Below, in pieces: positions 22,359 through 31,361 of a stretch of 37,298 nucleotides of DNA. Location: positions 1 to 37,298 of the IMG/VR virus record IMGVR_UViG_3300044691_000359, one strand, 5' to 3'. This DNA is from a virus. The translations under genes were made by a program, and so were the position numbers. Position 1 is the first letter of the stretch; each line of letters opens with the position of its first letter. The notes under the pieces were generated by a model. It was not told the DNA's origin. It worked only from the letters and a program-made list of their open reading frames with translations, and ran no database searches.

Positions 22359-23234
22359 CTACCAGCTCGCGTTTTGCCATGAGGCGGAAAGGGTTCCGCT
22401 GCCACCGGACGCCGCCAGCGACACCGTGACGGACCCGCCGGGCGGGATGGAGAACCACTGTGCGGCGGACAGCAGCGTGAAGCGGTCGGACCCGTTGAGC
22501 GCCACGGAGCGGATCTCGGGATCGGTGACGATCACGACGTTGTCGCTGGCGCCCAGGGTGTCGGCGTAGGCGATCTGCGCCCCGGTGCCGGTGTTGGTGA
22601 GGACCGGCAGCGTCAACGGCCCAGCGAACGTGAACACGGGCCAGCTCTGCGCGGTCCCGGTGTTCTGCATGACGAACGAGCCCGACGACGAGACGCTGCC
22701 CCAGTTCAGCCCGCCACCGGTAGACCAATCGAGCCCGCCGCCGGTGGACCAGTCCAGGCCGTTGCCGAAGATCGGCAGCGACGTGACCGCGGTCTGCACG
22801 TTCGCGTCGAGGTAGCGCCCGTCCGCTGCCCACACGGAGAACTGCCACTGGAACAGGTACGGGTTGCCGCCGAAGGCGATCTTCACTTCCGACGCCAGCT
22901 CGACGAGGACCGTGCGCGCGGCCACCCCGTCGTCCATCGTGAACAGCTGCTGCCCGCCGTCCGGGAATGCCCGGGCGATGAGATCTCGCGCCTGGCGCGC
23001 GGTGACGCGGCCCTGCGTTGCGCACCAGCCGGTCAGCGTGACCGTGCGCGAGTCCCGGAAGGACGGCGCACGGAAGCTGCCGTCGGCGTAGGGCTTCGGG
23101 CTGGTCCGCATCCTCGGCGCCGGCATGTTGAGCGCGTCCTGTGAGGACACTCCCCACATGGCGTTGTTGTCGTCGAGCACGCCCGCGTTCCAGCCGTTAA
23201 TGGAATACGTCGGATACGTCAGGACTGCGGGCAT
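22359..23234 (-). CDS. distal tail protein (Dit-like)
   Basis: 291 residues immediately downstream of the tape measure, the usual place of Dit. It has the typical start of actinophage distal tail proteins (YPTYSINGWNAGVLDDNN), a middle GQQLFTMDDGVAARTVLVEL segment and a C-terminal galectin-like half rich in beta strands. Near residue 160 it has an eight-residue motif repeated in tandem (GLDWSTGG, GLDWSTGG, GLNWGS). It forms the ring at the end of the tail tube. Confidence 0.75.
   Translation of the reverse strand: MPAVLTYPTYSINGWNAGVLDDNNAMWGVSSQDALNMPAPRMRTSPKPYADGSFRAPSFRDSRTVTLTGWCATQGRVTARQARDLIARAFPDGGQQLFTMDDGVAARTVLVELASEVKIAFGGNPYLFQWQFSVWAADGRYLDANVQTAVTSLPIFGNGLDWSTGGGLDWSTGGGLNWGSVSSSGSFVMQNTGTAQSWPVFTFAGPLTLPVLTNTGTGAQIAYADTLGASDNVVIVTDPEIRSVALNGSDRFTLLSAAQWFSIPPGGSVTVSLAASGGSGTLSASWQNASW
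22701..22760 (-). repeat. 24-base tandem repeat inside the distal tail gene
   Basis: Two and a half copies of a 24-base unit encode the GLDWSTGG motif of the distal tail protein. Copies differ at synonymous positions, so the repeat is kept at the protein level. It is too short and too regular to be a CRISPR array. Confidence 0.7.
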
Positions 23235-23246
23235 GCTCGACCCCTC

Positions 23247-26200
23247 TTAGACCGTGCGAAGTGCCCACAGCACTTCAGCGGACACCAGTTGCGCTGTATC
23301 GCTGGAACTCGCGCCCGCAGGCGGATACACGTTCACCGTGACGTGCGGTGCCACAGGGCCAGATGACGTCGAGGACGAGGCCATCGCGGCGGCACCGCCC
23401 GACGTCGCCGCGGGCATCATGCGGTTGGCCGCGGCCAGCAGGTCGAGGGAACGCCGCGAGTCGTCCAGCGGGATGTAGGCCTCCGGGACTGTGGCGTCCC
23501 CCATCCACTTCAACGTGCCGGGCGCCACGACCTGCGCGATTCCCGCCAGAGCGTTGGCCGACGTCGGTGTCGGCAGACCGCCGTCGGCGAACATCTTCAC
23601 CGGCGCCTGGATCGAGCCCTCCGCCTGCATCGAGCCGGCCATGCCGGTGCCGATGCCGATCGACGCCGAACCGCCGATGGTCTTGATCTGGATCCGGATC
23701 ACCCGGCCGTCGTTGCCCCGGACCAGGCCGTTGATCGCGTCCTGCGCGGCTTGGGTGTCGCCGGTGATCTTGATCTGCTTGCCGTCGGGCAGCTGGTACA
23801 CCGCCTGGCCGACGTTGTTGATTTTGACCTTGAGGCCGTCGGACTGGGCCTCGGTCACCGACATCTTGCCGATGGTGTCCTGCAGCGACTGGGGAAGGTT
23901 TCCCTTGAACGCGTCGGCGAGTTTGACCGCCTCGGCGTTCTGGGCGTGCAGTCCGTCGGTGAGCTTGCCGGCCGCGGTGGTCGCGGTCGAGTTGGCCTGA
24001 GCTGCCTGCCCGGCCGCCTTCTCCTCGTTGGCGAAGGCCTGCTCGACCGCGAGCAGCGCCGTGGCCTTCTGGGCGGCCGTCGCCTTGGTGTCACCGGACA
24101 CCTTGTTGTAGCTGGCCAGCGCGGTCTTGCTGGACTCGACCGAACCGCGGTACGCCAGGTTCGCGTCCTGGCTGGCGTAGATCGCCTGCGTGGCCGCGTT
24201 GGTCGCGTCCCGGTTGGCCACCTGCGCCTGAGTCAGCCCGGTCAGGCTGCCCTCGGAGAGCAGATAGGCGTCGTTGGCTTCCTTCTCCGCCTTGATCTGC
24301 TCGCCGACCGCGCCGGTACCGTTCATGATCGCCGAAAGCTGCTGCAGCTGTGCGTCGTGCAGCTTGATCGTGCTGCCGGTGACCAAACCGTTGGTGTAGT
24401 TGGTCTCGGTGCCGTATCCGGTGACCTTGGTCTTGACGTCCTCGTAGGCGCCGCCATTCTTCAGCAGCTGCTCGTTGAGCGACTGCAGGCCCTTGATCGA
24501 GTCCTGGCTCAAACCCTGCTGCTTGCCGATGGCGGCGATCGAGTCGTTCGACTTCGTCGTCAGGACGTCCAGCGCGCCGGCGTTCCCGGTGATGGCGAGC
24601 TGAGCCTCGCCCAGGGTGCCGCCGAAGACCTTCAGGTTGGAGGCCGCGTTCTTGTCGGCCAGCGCCTTGTTGTTCGTCGCCGCGGTGGCGTCGCCCATGG
24701 TGCCGTTGTCCTGGCGCAGCGCGTCGGTGAGCTGCAAGACGTTCTGCTTGTGCTCGGCGACCTTCTCGGCGGCCTTCTGCTGCGCCTCGCCGAACTGCTG
24801 CAGCAACAAACTGCCGCCGACCATCGCCAGGCCGAGTGGGTTGAACCCGGTGTCCACGATGGACCCGAGTCCGGCCTTGAGCTTGCTGGTGCCGTTCTTG
24901 TCGGCGTCCTCCATCGCCGTCTTGAACGGGGTCGTTTTCTTGCCCGCGTCGTCGACGCTGCCCGCGAACGCTTTGAGCCCAAACCCGGTCGCGCCGAGGC
25001 TGGTACCGAACAGCTTCGCGACCGAGTTCACCGCGCCCAGAGAGCCGGCCGACTGCGCGAGCGGACCCGCCCACGCGCCGAGGCCCTTCGCCACCTGGTT
25101 GACGATGCCGAGCATCCCGCCGACCGTGCCGATGAAACCGCTCGTCGCGCCCTGCAGCGCTGGCATGCCGTTGGTCGTGAGCGTGCCGATGATGCCCTCG
25201 ACCTGGCCGAGTGACGCCCGGAACTGCGGCAGCACCGCGTTGGCGCCGTTGGACAGGTTCGCCAACAAGGTGCCGATGAAACCTTCGAGGTCGCGGACGA
25301 TCCCGCCGGTGGTCTGCATCGCCTGGTTGGACGAGTCGGCGCCGGCGGCCATGTTGGTGAACATGTCGCCCACGCCCGCGCCGGTCTGCTCGGCCATCGA
25401 CCGCAAGCCCTGCAGTGGCCCGTTAGAGTTGCGGACCGCCGTCAGCATGCCCGGCACCGCGTTCTCGGCGAAGTCCGTCACCGAGCCGGTCAGCATCTTC
25501 ACCGCGGGCACGCTGTCGTCCATGGCCAGCTGGATCTCAGGGGCCATGCGGTGGAAGCTCGCGCCGAGGTCGTCAGCCGCGGTCGAGAGCGGGCCGACCA
25601 TCACCTGGGACATCGAGTTGATCGAGTCCTCGACGTGGTTCTGCATGTCGGTAAAGGACTTCACGACGGTCTGGTTCGAGCTGACCGACTTGGCCGCGAT
25701 GCCGATAAACAATGCAGGTACCAGCGCGAAGGACGCACCGACCGCCAGCGCGCCGGCGGCAGCCGCCGCCGGGAGCCCGGCGAACATCGCGGCGAACTGG
25801 ATCAGCGAGAACTGGGAGTTGACCTTGTCGACCTGGGCCTTGGCCGCGTCGGCCAACTTCGGGCTGCGCTTGAAATCGTCGCCCAGGCCGCTGATCTTCT
25901 CTTCGAACTTCTTCGTGTCAAGGTCGGCCTCCACCACGACACGCTTGCGGGTGGCGAGTAGCGCGTCGATCTTCGCCTGTGCCTTCGCGATGTTCGCGTC
26001 GACGTCGAGTTTGGTGTTGCCGCGCTTGGATTCCAGGTCGGCGATCTTGGCTTGCGCCTTCGCGACGTTCGCGTCGATCTCGATCGTGGTGGCGTTCTTC
26101 TTCGCCGCGAGCTCATCGATCCGCGCGCGAGCCCGGGTGATGTCCGCGTCGGTGGGGATCTTGATCGCGGTGCCGGCTTCGGTGTCCCGCGCGAAATTCT

Positions 26201-26294
26201 TGACCTCTTCACGGGCCTTGGTCATGGCATCGTCCACCGTGGTGGTGATCTCCATATACGCCTTGGCTACGCGGATTCCCTCGTCGTTGGCCAC
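23247..26294 (-). CDS. tape measure protein
   Basis: About 1015 residues, the longest gene here. A GTG at 26294 with GAGGGG six bases upstream is preferred over a TTG at 26300. The N-terminal 160 residues carry a repeated coiled-coil unit (DANVAKAQAKIADLESKRGN and DANIAKAQAKIDALLATRKR). A hydrophobic region (about 165-210, AAAAAGALAVGASFALVPAL) follows. The rest is Ala/Gly-rich helices, ending in a small LDLLAAANRMMPAATSGG segment. Length and place between chaperone pair and Dit are diagnostic. It sets tail length and may insert in the host membrane during DNA entry. Confidence 0.95.
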   Translation of the reverse strand: MANDEGIRVAKAYMEITTTVDDAMTKAREEVKNFARDTEAGTAIKIPTDADITRARARIDELAAKKNATTIEIDANVAKAQAKIADLESKRGNTKLDVDANIAKAQAKIDALLATRKRVVVEADLDTKKFEEKISGLGDDFKRSPKLADAAKAQVDKVNSQFSLIQFAAMFAGLPAAAAAGALAVGASFALVPALFIGIAAKSVSSNQTVVKSFTDMQNHVEDSINSMSQVMVGPLSTAADDLGASFHRMAPEIQLAMDDSVPAVKMLTGSVTDFAENAVPGMLTAVRNSNGPLQGLRSMAEQTGAGVGDMFTNMAAGADSSNQAMQTTGGIVRDLEGFIGTLLANLSNGANAVLPQFRASLGQVEGIIGTLTTNGMPALQGATSGFIGTVGGMLGIVNQVAKGLGAWAGPLAQSAGSLGAVNSVAKLFGTSLGATGFGLKAFAGSVDDAGKKTTPFKTAMEDADKNGTSKLKAGLGSIVDTGFNPLGLAMVGGSLLLQQFGEAQQKAAEKVAEHKQNVLQLTDALRQDNGTMGDATAATNNKALADKNAASNLKVFGGTLGEAQLAITGNAGALDVLTTKSNDSIAAIGKQQGLSQDSIKGLQSLNEQLLKNGGAYEDVKTKVTGYGTETNYTNGLVTGSTIKLHDAQLQQLSAIMNGTGAVGEQIKAEKEANDAYLLSEGSLTGLTQAQVANRDATNAATQAIYASQDANLAYRGSVESSKTALASYNKVSGDTKATAAQKATALLAVEQAFANEEKAAGQAAQANSTATTAAGKLTDGLHAQNAEAVKLADAFKGNLPQSLQDTIGKMSVTEAQSDGLKVKINNVGQAVYQLPDGKQIKITGDTQAAQDAINGLVRGNDGRVIRIQIKTIGGSASIGIGTGMAGSMQAEGSIQAPVKMFADGGLPTPTSANALAGIAQVVAPGTLKWMGDATVPEAYIPLDDSRRSLDLLAAANRMMPAATSGGAAAMASSSTSSGPVAPHVTVNVYPPAGASSSDTAQLVSAEVLWALRTV

Positions 26295-26304
26295 GATCAA
26301 CCCC

Positions 26305-26664
26305 TCACCTGAACTGCATCGCAGCCATCTCTTCAGCGCTGATGTGAGTGACTGTCTCGCCGGGCTCGAGGAACGCCGACATCATCGGATCGAGCGGCAC
26401 GGTTTCGGCCGGCGGTTCGGCGAGCAGGCGGTCGATCGCACACCGGCACGCCCCGCCGTACGCGGGCAGATGCTCGACGAATCCCCAATACAATCCGGGG
26501 TCTAGCTCAAGCGTTTGGTCCGGCAAGAGCCGGTGGTACCGCGACAGGTCGCTGGTCACTGCCGTCTGCAGTTCCGGGTGAGCTGACCAACCGATCCGGT
26601 CCACCCACGCCCGTGTCTGCGCCAGCCAGTCGGGGATCCCGTCCGGTGACCGCTCCGGCGTCAC
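26305..26664 (-). CDS. tail assembly chaperone, T part (reached by frameshift)
   Basis: 119 codons (DWLAQTRAWVDRIGWSAHPE, then LDPGLYWGFVEHLPAYGGAC). The first GTG has no ribosome site and the frame is entered from the G gene at a CCC-AAA-A site, so it is probably made only as the C-terminal part of a G-T fusion of about 225 residues. In siphophages the fusion binds the tape measure during tail building. The frame is +1 (or -2) to G, not the common -1. Confidence 0.75.
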   Translation of the reverse strand: MTPERSPDGIPDWLAQTRAWVDRIGWSAHPELQTAVTSDLSRYHRLLPDQTLELDPGLYWGFVEHLPAYGGACRCAIDRLLAEPPAETVPLDPMMSAFLEPGETVTHISAEEMAAMQFR

Positions 26665-26983
26665 TTTTGGGTGGCACCACGCCCGCGATCTTGTACGACA
26701 CTGCCGCCAGGATCGCGTCGAGGTTGTGGTCCATCACGTCGCTCGGCTCGGCGAGCGCGCGGTCCATGAACTTGCGGAATCCGTTGTCGCTGATCATCCA
26801 GCGCGCGGCCATTACGGTCGCGTACTCCGCGCCGACCTCGGACACGTTCGTCCGGTGCGCCAGGCTTTCGGTCACCGAGGCCTTCGCGATGAGTGTGTAG
26901 TCGTGTCCGTCCATCCGAAACAGGAACTCGACCGGCCGCTCGGCTGCGGGCGTGGTCGGGCGGTCAGGAATGTCGATGGTCAT
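26507..26983 (-). CDS. tail assembly chaperone, G part
   Basis: 158 residues if read to its own stop. Residues 1-105 look genuine (VEFLFRMDGHDYTLIAKASV, then YATVMAARWMISDNGFRKFM and ILAAVSYKIAGVVPPK). After PPK the frame turns into low-complexity sequence that overlaps the T gene, which suggests that many ribosomes leave the frame there. It sits between the major tail protein and the tape measure, as always for this pair. Confidence 0.8.
   Translation of the reverse strand: MTIDIPDRPTTPAAERPVEFLFRMDGHDYTLIAKASVTESLAHRTNVSEVGAEYATVMAARWMISDNGFRKFMDRALAEPSDVMDHNLDAILAAVSYKIAGVVPPKSDAGAVTGRDPRLAGADTGVGGPDRLVSSPGTADGSDQRPVAVPPALAGPNA
26664..26671 (-). other. candidate +1 programmed frameshift site
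   Basis: On the minus strand CCCAAAAG. In the G frame the codons are CCC AAA AGT; a +1 slip on CCC-A gives CCA AAA GTG and enters the T frame. No -1 slippery heptamer connects the two frames. A -2 slip, as in phage Mu, is the alternative. Confidence 0.5.
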
Positions 26984-27077
26984 GGTGTCCTCTCACGGAA
27001 GGGTTTGGGCGCCCACCACGCGCCGGCCGACGCTGTGGGCTCTAGCGGCCGTGACCCGCCAGCCGAAACAAGACGGC

Positions 27078-27677
27078 CTAGGCCGTGGCGTTCATCGTCT
27101 TCATGCCCCACGGGGCGATGGAGTTCGACACGAAGTGGCACATCGCCGAGACACCGGCGAACATGGACTTGTTCGTCTTGTCCGCGGTGTAGGTCAGGTC
27201 GGAGACCTGCAGCACCTTGCGCAGATTGATATCGCGCTTCTGCCCGGCGAAACCGGTGTCCGACACCGGCGCCTTGCCCCGGATGAGGATCTTGAAGTAC
27301 ACCGGGTCGTTCGCGACGAGGTCCGCCACCGGCTCGAACGCGTCCATCGCGGTCGCGCCGGTGCCGGTGGTGGTGATCGTGCCGCCGTTCATCAGCGTCT
27401 TGAAGTTCGTCGAGTTGACCTTGGTCAGTGGGATCGCCGCGGCGGTCGCCGCCTGGTCCAGAGAGGACGCCAGCGGGAAACCCGACTGGTCGACGTACTG
27501 CTGGACGTACTTCATGCCGAACACGAGCTTGAGCCCGCCGTCGGTGGCGCCGGCGTAGATCCAGTTCGCGGCGGCCGCGGTGGTCGGGGTGGCCGGCTCC
27601 ACGGCGAGGGCGTCGGTGAACGGCGCGACGTAGATGTCGCACGGGCCGACTGTGAGGTCGCTTGAGGACACAGGCAT
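27078..27677 (-). CDS. major tail tube protein
   Basis: 199 residues. Its features fit actinophage major tail proteins: LTVGPCDIYVAPFTDALAVE at the start, an NWIYAGATDGGLKLVFG segment and a TSL-like close with VLQVSDLTYTADKTNKSMFA. It lies directly upstream of the chaperone pair. It polymerises into the tail tube. A 14-base palindrome (27073-27086) covers its stop codon and might moderate read-through into the chaperone genes. Confidence 0.85.
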   Translation of the reverse strand: MPVSSSDLTVGPCDIYVAPFTDALAVEPATPTTAAAANWIYAGATDGGLKLVFGMKYVQQYVDQSGFPLASSLDQAATAAAIPLTKVNSTNFKTLMNGGTITTTGTGATAMDAFEPVADLVANDPVYFKILIRGKAPVSDTGFAGQKRDINLRKVLQVSDLTYTADKTNKSMFAGVSAMCHFVSNSIAPWGMKTMNATA

Positions 27678-27678
27678 G

Positions 27679-27951
27679 TCAGTTGCTCCCCGCGGTCTTC
27701 GAGGTCACCGCGGCGAGATCGCCCGGCTTGGTGGTCGGCACGACGGTCGGCACAGCGTCTCCGGGCTTCGGGTTCGATCCCTCGACCGCGGTGACATCGG
27801 GCTCGCTGCCGAGCGCCGTGTGCCACGCGGCGATCTCGTCGGCGGTGCACTCGGTGACGCCGCCGCCCACCTGCCCGCGCAGACCGGCCGCTTCGTCGTC
27901 GGGCAGCTCGCGCACGCCCCAGGGTGTGTTGTACAGGGCCATATCGGCCAC
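27679..27951 (-). CDS. small protein between tail terminator and tail tube
   Basis: 90 residues starting MADMALYNTPWGVRELPDDE. The C-terminal half is Pro/Thr/Val-rich and probably flexible. Proteins with this start and length often lie just before the major tail gene in actinophages, but their role is not established. It is one base away from the major tail gene. Confidence 0.65.
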   Translation of the reverse strand: MADMALYNTPWGVRELPDDEAAGLRGQVGGGVTECTADEIAAWHTALGSEPDVTAVEGSNPKPGDAVPTVVPTTKPGDLAAVTSKTAGSN

Positions 27952-27955
27952 GCTC

Positions 27956-28387
27956 CTAAATAGTCGGTGTCCAAATCAGCTGGGCGTCGAGGGTGACGTG
28001 CGCCAGTGCTGCCGTGTCGCCGTGAACCCGCACCGGGCCATCGGAGATCCACGCTTCATTGATCAGTGCCGCCGGGAATCCCGGGATGATGTTGTTCGCC
28101 ATACGCGGCACGCTGCGCGCGATCGCCTCGCCCGCACCATCGGCCTTCCCCCACGGGGGTACTTCCGTTGGGCCTGAATAGAAAACGTCGATCTGCACGC
28201 GCATCGTGCGCGAGCCGACCGGCGCCATGCTCGGGTCCAACGTCGTGGCCACCGTGAAGTGCCGGACGAATCCGTCCGGGACGGTCGAGCTGGTGAGGGT
28301 GTCGCCGATCGGCAGGGCTGTCATCGTGGCCAGCCACGCCGCCGCGACGGTCTCGTTGGTGGCCATGCCAATCACGGGAGTGAACAC
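27956..28387 (-). CDS. tail terminator protein
   Basis: 143 residues from a GTG at 28387 preceded by a strong GGGAGGGGG site. Longer readings overlap the previous gene without support. The sequence (NETVAAAWLATMTALPIGDT, RHFTVATTLDPSMAPVGSRT, MRVQIDVFYSG) matches the fold pattern of lambda gpU-like tail terminators in head-tail modules. It caps the finished tail tube and makes the joint to the head. Confidence 0.65.
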   Translation of the reverse strand: MFTPVIGMATNETVAAAWLATMTALPIGDTLTSSTVPDGFVRHFTVATTLDPSMAPVGSRTMRVQIDVFYSGPTEVPPWGKADGAGEAIARSVPRMANNIIPGFPAALINEAWISDGPVRVHGDTAALAHVTLDAQLIWTPTI

Positions 28388-28400
28388 AGCGGCCCCCTCC

Positions 28401-28691
28401 CTACTGCGTGATGACGCGTTCGGTGTGGATCGATGGCCGCAAGTACGGCTCCGGAGCGAACTTGTCCGTGCCCCGCTCGACATAGGCGCCGTAGTCCGCA
28501 TTGGACTCAATCCGGTAACCCGCCGACGCCGATCCCGTGCTCTCGATGCGGGACACGAGGTTTCCCGTCCGGCGAGGTGCGCGCTGCCTCGCCTCGTCGG
28601 TCACCGACTTGATGACCGCGTCGCACGCGTCGACGATCGACGCTTCGAACTCGGCCATGCCTTCCTCGTCGATCTCGACACGGCCACTCAC
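28401..28691 (-). CDS. HK97 gp10-like head-tail/tail completion protein
   Basis: 96 residues from a GTG that overlaps the previous stop (GTGA at 28688-28691). The pattern RQRAPRRTGNLVSRIESTGS, YRIESNADYGAYVERGT and EPYLRPSIHTE is the HK97-gp10 signature. Such proteins finish the neck or tail end during virion assembly. Confidence 0.85.
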   Translation of the reverse strand: MSGRVEIDEEGMAEFEASIVDACDAVIKSVTDEARQRAPRRTGNLVSRIESTGSASAGYRIESNADYGAYVERGTDKFAPEPYLRPSIHTERVITQ

Positions 28692-29008
28692 CCGGCACGC
28701 ACCTTCGCCATGACCAGCCAATCGCCCCGCCGTAGCGGAGACCGCCGAGCGGCCGTGACGTCGAACATCGTCCCGTCGGCCCCGCGCAGCAGAGTGGCCG
28801 ACGTGATGTTCTGGGTGCCCTTGCGGATGTAGAGCTCCCACTGCTGCACCACGGAGACCTTCCCCGTCGCCGGGTCCGTCACGGTCTCCGTGGTGTCCAC
28901 GATGGACGCAGGGATTGTCTCCAGCACCGCGCCCAGCGTGGGGTCGCCCCAGCTGTCAGTGCCCGGTTGGCCGAGCACCTCGACCGTGGTCTGGTACGCG
29001 AAGCTCAT
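28688..29008 (-). CDS. head closure (stopper) protein
   Basis: 106 residues, beta-rich (TTVEVLGQPGTDSWGDPTLG, QQWELYIRKGTQNITSATLL, DWLVMAKVRAG). Its place between the connector and the gp10-like protein and its size fit the SPP1 gp16-type stopper. It overlaps genes on both sides by four bases. Confidence 0.7.
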   Translation of the reverse strand: MSFAYQTTVEVLGQPGTDSWGDPTLGAVLETIPASIVDTTETVTDPATGKVSVVQQWELYIRKGTQNITSATLLRGADGTMFDVTAARRSPLRRGDWLVMAKVRAG

Positions 29009-29478
29009 GGCCCGCTCCAGAGATACGGATCGTTGATCCCGCCGTACCGAATGGACTCGCCATCGAACTGGTCCTGCAGGAACAACGCGCCGAGCTCAAC
29101 GTCCCATTCGCGCTGCATCTCCACCGACACCAGCGAGCGGTCCTCAGTCCCGCCGACCTTCAAACTGGCCAGCAGCGCCTTCTCATCCTCGGACAGGAAG
29201 ACGCCCTTGGCGACGTTCTGGGCGTACCCCTGGGTGAAAGCACCCGCGCCCTGGTAGGTCACCGCGTCGGGGTTGCGGAACGCCCGCTCAGCGGCCCGCA
29301 ACGCGATGACCCGCACCACCTTCGGCACGATCGTGGGGTCGGTCCACGCTTGCCCGACCTCGGTCTCGATGAGGTCGGACGCATCGGAGAGTGCGGCGGA
29401 TGCACGGGCGTAGTCCGGGGTGCCGTCCGTCAGAGTCTCGCCGAGCCGGTCACTGAGATCCGCAACTGTGCCGTACAT
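29005..29478 (-). CDS. head-tail connector (adaptor) protein
   Basis: 157 residues, mostly helical: YGTVADLSDRLGETLTDGTP, ALSDASDLIETEVGQAWTDP, VVRVIALRAAERAFRNPDAV and a C-terminal WDVELGALFLQDQFDG. This is the pattern of the HK97 gp6/SPP1 gp15 adaptor group that sits under the portal. It follows the coat gene directly. Confidence 0.8.
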   Translation of the reverse strand: MYGTVADLSDRLGETLTDGTPDYARASAALSDASDLIETEVGQAWTDPTIVPKVVRVIALRAAERAFRNPDAVTYQGAGAFTQGYAQNVAKGVFLSEDEKALLASLKVGGTEDRSLVSVEMQREWDVELGALFLQDQFDGESIRYGGINDPYLWSGP

Positions 29479-29491
29479 CCGCCGCCGCCGA

Positions 29492-30712
29492 TCAGGTGCT
29501 CAGCGTCAGCTTGCAGCCACGGACGAACGCGCCCGCGGTGCCGCCGGCCGTGGTGGTCGCCACGGTGACCGTCGGGGTGCCGCCGGTCAGACCGGCCGGG
29601 TTGCCCGTCATCTGGTCGACGTTGGTTCCCGCCGGGAAGGTGACCGTCCACACGCCACCGGCCACGCCGGTGACCTGGCAGTCCGGAGCGACGTTCAGGT
29701 CGTTGATCGCCTTGCGGACCTGCGCCGACGTGCCCGCGAACGGGATCGTCGCCGTGGTGCCCGTCAGGGTGTTCGCGGTGACGGTCAGCGTGAAGGTGCC
29801 GCCCGTCGCGCCGCCGCCGATGGTGACGGTCTGGACCTCGGCCGACTTGCCGTCAGTGACGACGTTCGCGCCGATGTAGGCGTTGACGATCGAGCGGTCG
29901 GCGAGGACCGTCGCGTCGTAGTCACGCAGCCACCGCATCGCCAGGCCGTTGTAGGACTGCTGCACGCCGAACGTGGCGCCGTCCGGCACGACCGGAGCTG
30001 CCATGGCGCACGCAAACGCGGCCTTGTGGAACACGTACGCGCTCTTCGGGTCGATCGCCTGCGACAGGTACGCAGGCATGCCCGCGATGGTGGTGACGCG
30101 GGCGTCGATGATCGCCGACGGGGTCTGGCCAGTGGAGTCGTAGCGGTTGAACTGGTCGAAGGACATGATCGTCTCTTCGACGTCGGACCCCATGACGATC
30201 ACGCGGTCGGCCAGCGGCACGAACTGCTTGTTGAGGTAGTTGCGCGCCTTGATGAACGCCGTCGCCGGGCGGCTGGTGGAGATCGCCGCGTTGTCAATGC
30301 TGAGTTGCGCCGCGGTCGGGTAGGTGGCGCCCTCGATCGCCGCGGCGACTTGGTTTTCCATCTCCCGGGCGACCGCGCGGACCTGGGGCTGCAAGATCTG
30401 CGTCCCGAAATCCTTGATGTCGAGCGTCAGCTCGGCGTCGGTCACGCGCACCGCGCTGTAGACGTCGTTCGACAGCTTGATGTCGACACCGACCTCGTTG
30501 ATGTCGTCCAACACGATTGTTCCGGTCGAGCGCAGACCGCGGGTGTGGGCGTCAAGGCGGGCCGGGACGCGCAGGGTGACGGTGTCACCGAACGCGCCTT
30601 TGAAGTCGGCGATGCCGTAGTTCCACACCAGACCGGGGAGAACGATCTCCCGCTCGAGGATGCCGAGCGCCGCCGAGGCGATCACTGTCGGCTTGAGGTA
30701 TGCGTTGGCCAT
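29492..30712 (-). CDS. major capsid protein
   Basis: 406 residues. Residues 1-305 resemble the P22-like branch of HK97-fold coat proteins (VIASAALGILEREIVLPGLV, DTVTLRVPARL, KLSNDVYSAVRVTDAELTLD, RDYDATVLADRSIVNAYIGA). The last 95 residues form an added Thr/Gly-rich beta domain (VQTVTIGGGATGGTFTLTVT to the KLTLST end), which may decorate the capsid surface. It lies after the scaffold, in the usual order. Confidence 0.9.
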   Translation of the reverse strand: MANAYLKPTVIASAALGILEREIVLPGLVWNYGIADFKGAFGDTVTLRVPARLDAHTRGLRSTGTIVLDDINEVGVDIKLSNDVYSAVRVTDAELTLDIKDFGTQILQPQVRAVAREMENQVAAAIEGATYPTAAQLSIDNAAISTSRPATAFIKARNYLNKQFVPLADRVIVMGSDVEETIMSFDQFNRYDSTGQTPSAIIDARVTTIAGMPAYLSQAIDPKSAYVFHKAAFACAMAAPVVPDGATFGVQQSYNGLAMRWLRDYDATVLADRSIVNAYIGANVVTDGKSAEVQTVTIGGGATGGTFTLTVTANTLTGTTATIPFAGTSAQVRKAINDLNVAPDCQVTGVAGGVWTVTFPAGTNVDQMTGNPAGLTGGTPTVTVATTTAGGTAGAFVRGCKLTLST

Positions 30713-30791
30713 GACGGCCTGCCTTTCGGTTGGGGGTTGCCGCTAAACGGCGTGACATTCAGCGGCAGCCCCCACGAGAGGCCACCGTGTC

Positions 30792-31361
30792 CTAGCGGCG
30801 GATTTGCGCCGCGAGCTTCGCCGGATCGGTTTCTTCCGGCTCTTCGTTCGGCTTCGAGCCGGCACGAAGTTTCGGGATCGGCCGGCGATCAGGCGGGCCA
30901 CTGGCCGCGGCCGTTCCGCCGAACGTTTCGAGCAGATCAGCGGCGTCGGCGTCGAGTTCTTCTTTCGTGGTGCCAACGAGCCGCTTCGCCTGCGCTTTGG
31001 TGAGACCATGCTCGAGGCCGATGTCAAGCTTGAGCAGTTCGAGCTCGGCCTTCTCGGCGCGCGTCGCGAGCGCCGTGTGAGCCTCTTCCCGCTTCTGCTG
31101 CTCGGACTTGGACGCGTCGGCCTTCTCCTGCTCGGCCTTGCGGAAACCAGCCAGCTCGGTCTCCAGAGCGGTCGCCTTCGTCTTCGCGGCGTTGCGCTCT
31201 TCGCGGATCGCGGCCAGCGCGCGCTGCCCCGGCTCGCCGAGCTTGTCCTCGCCGTCGATCTTCTCCTGGGCGGCAGCGGCCGCGGCTGATGCGGCGGCTG
31301 CTGTGGCGGCGTCCGCGGCGGTCGCTTCGGCGGCCAGTTCTGCGTCAGTCTTTTCGGGCAT
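30792..31361 (-). CDS. scaffolding protein
   Basis: 189 residues from the ATG at 31361 with GAGGGA about eight bases upstream. It is highly charged and helical: an Ala-rich start (AEATAADAATAAAASAAAAA), a coiled coil (REERNAAKTKATALETELAG and on) and a basic C-terminus (PAKLAAQIRR) that would bind coat protein. Composition and place before the coat gene are typical. Confidence 0.85.
   Translation of the reverse strand: MPEKTDAELAAEATAADAATAAAASAAAAAAQEKIDGEDKLGEPGQRALAAIREERNAAKTKATALETELAGFRKAEQEKADASKSEQQKREEAHTALATRAEKAELELLKLDIGLEHGLTKAQAKRLVGTTKEELDADAADLLETFGGTAAASGPPDRRPIPKLRAGSKPNEEPEETDPAKLAAQIRR

Noticed and set aside
22701-22760. Short tandem repeat as a CRISPR array
   Set aside because: Units are contiguous without spacers and keep the reading frame of the distal tail protein.
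20544-26505. Very long open frames on the plus strand (for example 20544-22382, 23751-25214 and 24616-26505)
   Set aside because: They lie exactly opposite the tail genes. In high-GC coding DNA the antisense frame is often open, and the products have no recognisable domain and a biased Gly/Arg/Val or Ser/Pro composition.
29420-31003. 527-codon plus-strand frame opposite the coat gene
   Set aside because: It is an antisense shadow of the coat and scaffold genes with RRR/DRR runs and no domain.
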